5,971 nucleotides of DNA from an uncultured Faecalibacterium sp. (GTDB taxonomy: Bacteria; Bacillota; Clostridia; Oscillospirales; Ruminococcaceae): assembly GCA_934525405.1 (NCBI GenBank), contig CAKSZF010000091.1:1-5971 (forward strand), given 5' to 3'. The translations under genes and the position numbers were made by a program. Numbering within the stretch: the first letter of the stretch is position 1; the number at the start of each line of letters is the position of its first letter. The notes below the pieces were generated by a model, which ran no database searches, was not told the DNA's origin, and was given only the letters and a program-made list of their open reading frames with translations. Shown in pieces: positions 5,684 through 5,971 of the stretch.

Positions 5684-5712
5684 TTGAATTTTTTCCGAAA
5701 AAGTGGTAGAAT
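5684..5712 (+). promoter_or_regulatory. Divergent promoter candidate for ybaK
   Basis: TTGAAT (5684-5689) and TAGAAT (5707-5712) are 17 bases apart, with TGG before the -10 box giving an extended -10. Transcription would start near 5719, leaving a leader of about 190 nt before ybaK. It faces away from the aroF promoter, with the two -35 boxes 8 bases apart. The sequence is AT-rich, so a chance match is possible. Confidence 0.55.
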
Positions 5713-5729
5713 AAAAAAGAAAAGAACCC

Positions 5730-5758
5730 GCGCAGTCATTGTTGTGCAATGACTGCGC
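5730..5758 (-). terminator. Perfect 12-bp hairpin between the divergent genes
   Basis: GCGCAGTCATTG (5730-5741) pairs perfectly with CAATGACTGCGC (5747-5758) around a 5-nt loop. On the - strand the stem is followed by GGG and then a long T-rich stretch (TTCTTTTCTTTTTT), so it could stop antisense transcripts before they reach aroF. On the + strand it would lie about 11 bases from the start of the predicted ybaK mRNA and has no adjacent T run. The orientation given is an inference. Confidence 0.45.
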
Positions 5759-5836
5759 ACCCAAAGGTCGAGCTTTTTACTGCTTTCCATGGGGTATTAC
5801 TTCCCGGGGAAAGAGAATCTGCCGGTTACCGCGCAT

Positions 5837-5885
5837 AAGCTCCCCCTTTCGGGGGAGCTGGACGCGAAGCGGCCTGAGAGGGTTC
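5837..5885 (+). repeat. Intergenic hairpin repeat, copy B
   Basis: AGCTCCCCC (5838-5846) pairs with GGGGGAGCT (5851-5859) around TTTC. It is followed by a second small stem, GGACGC (5860-5865) with GCGGCC (5869-5874) and one mismatch, and then CTGAGAGGGTTC. This two-hairpin layout resembles short repeats that I remember as common in intergenic DNA of Faecalibacterium and related genera. No T tract adjoins it, so here it is not a terminator. It sits in the ybaK leader, ending about 25 bases before the start codon. Confidence 0.6.
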
Positions 5886-5909
5886 AATAGAATCAAAGAG
5901 GGAATAACA

Positions 5910-5971
5910 ATGGGAAAAGAAGCTAAAACCAACGCAATGCGCATTCTGGAACGGGAAAAGGTGGCCTATAC
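5910..5971 (+). CDS. ybaK: YbaK/EbsC-type Cys-tRNA(Pro) deacylase, 5' end only
   Basis: The ATG at 5910 is preceded by AAAGAGGG at 5895-5902, and the frame is open to the right edge (20 complete codons plus two bases). The peptide MGKEAKTNAMRILEREKVAY matches the N terminus of the Firmicute YbaK/EbsC family, in which K-T-N-x-M-R-x-L opens the first helix and 'Y' starts the first strand. Family members hydrolyse Cys mischarged on tRNA(Pro), in the cytoplasm. The catalytic lysine and the rest of the fold lie beyond the window, so the call rests on a short segment. It is transcribed away from aroF. Confidence 0.75.
   Translation, partial: MGKEAKTNAMRILEREKVAY

Larger units (their letters stand above)
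5538..5909. other. 372-bp divergent control region between aroF and ybaK
   Basis: No real gene lies here. From left to right it holds the aroF leader of about 100 nt (with the SD-like word GGCAAAGGAG occurring at 5548-5557 and again at 5592-5601 on the - strand), two 18-bp palindromes with the aroF promoter, a back-to-back + strand promoter, a 12-bp hairpin, a weaker hairpin (CTTTCC 5783-5788 with GGAAAG 5808-5813), and the intergenic repeat ending just before the ybaK ribosome binding site. Confidence 0.8.

Noticed and set aside
5749..5838. 29-codon + strand frame in the ybaK leader (MTAHPKVELF...)
   Set aside because: There is no ribosome binding site, the start lies within the 12-bp hairpin, and no family is recognised.
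5789..5890. 33-codon + strand frame ending just before the ybaK ribosome site (MGYYFPGKEN...)
   Set aside because: There is no ribosome binding site, and its second half is simply the translated hairpin repeat.

Overview
The window looks like chromosome from a gut Firmicute of the Oscillospiraceae/Ruminococcaceae, most likely Faecalibacterium or a close relative. This is inferred from the GC-rich coding style (CTG, AAG, GAG and GGC dominate), the AAAGGAG-type ribosome binding sites, the protein families present, and an intergenic hairpin repeat (GCTCCCCC...GGGGGAGC...CTGAGAGGGTT) of a kind I remember from such genomes. No search was run, so the genus is tentative.

Left third, + strand: a lower-glycolysis cluster made of the 3' end of pgk, complete tpiA and complete gpmI. 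It covers consecutive or linked steps from triose phosphates to 2-phosphoglycerate. Each gap holds a hairpin followed by T-rich sequence, so the three genes may be punctuated by partial terminators rather than being one uniform transcript. A strong terminator follows gpmI.

Middle, - strand: a two-gene operon convergent with gpmI. A 140-aa DUF3783-family protein is followed by apbE, a lipoprotein FAD:protein FMN transferase, through an ATGA overlap. An extended -10 promoter lies just upstream. The convergent gap of about 210 bp holds the gpmI terminator, a perfect 16-bp hairpin and an 8-bp hairpin.

Right third: aroF on the - strand encodes a DAHP synthase with an N-terminal ferredoxin-like regulatory domain and is a single-gene unit. 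Its promoter (TTGACT-N17-TATCAT) is covered by one 18-bp palindrome, and a second copy sits just past the predicted transcription start. This is the clearest regulatory signal in the window. Back-to-back with it is a candidate + strand promoter leading, after about 190 bp of hairpin-rich leader, to the start of a YbaK/EbsC-type Cys-tRNA(Pro) deacylase gene that runs off the right edge.

The genes are ordinary housekeeping genes. I see no defence system, mobile element gene, CRISPR array or RNA gene. The points of interest are regulatory: the paired aroF operators, the repeat that seems to supply the aroF terminator, and the nested hairpins between tpiA and gpmI.
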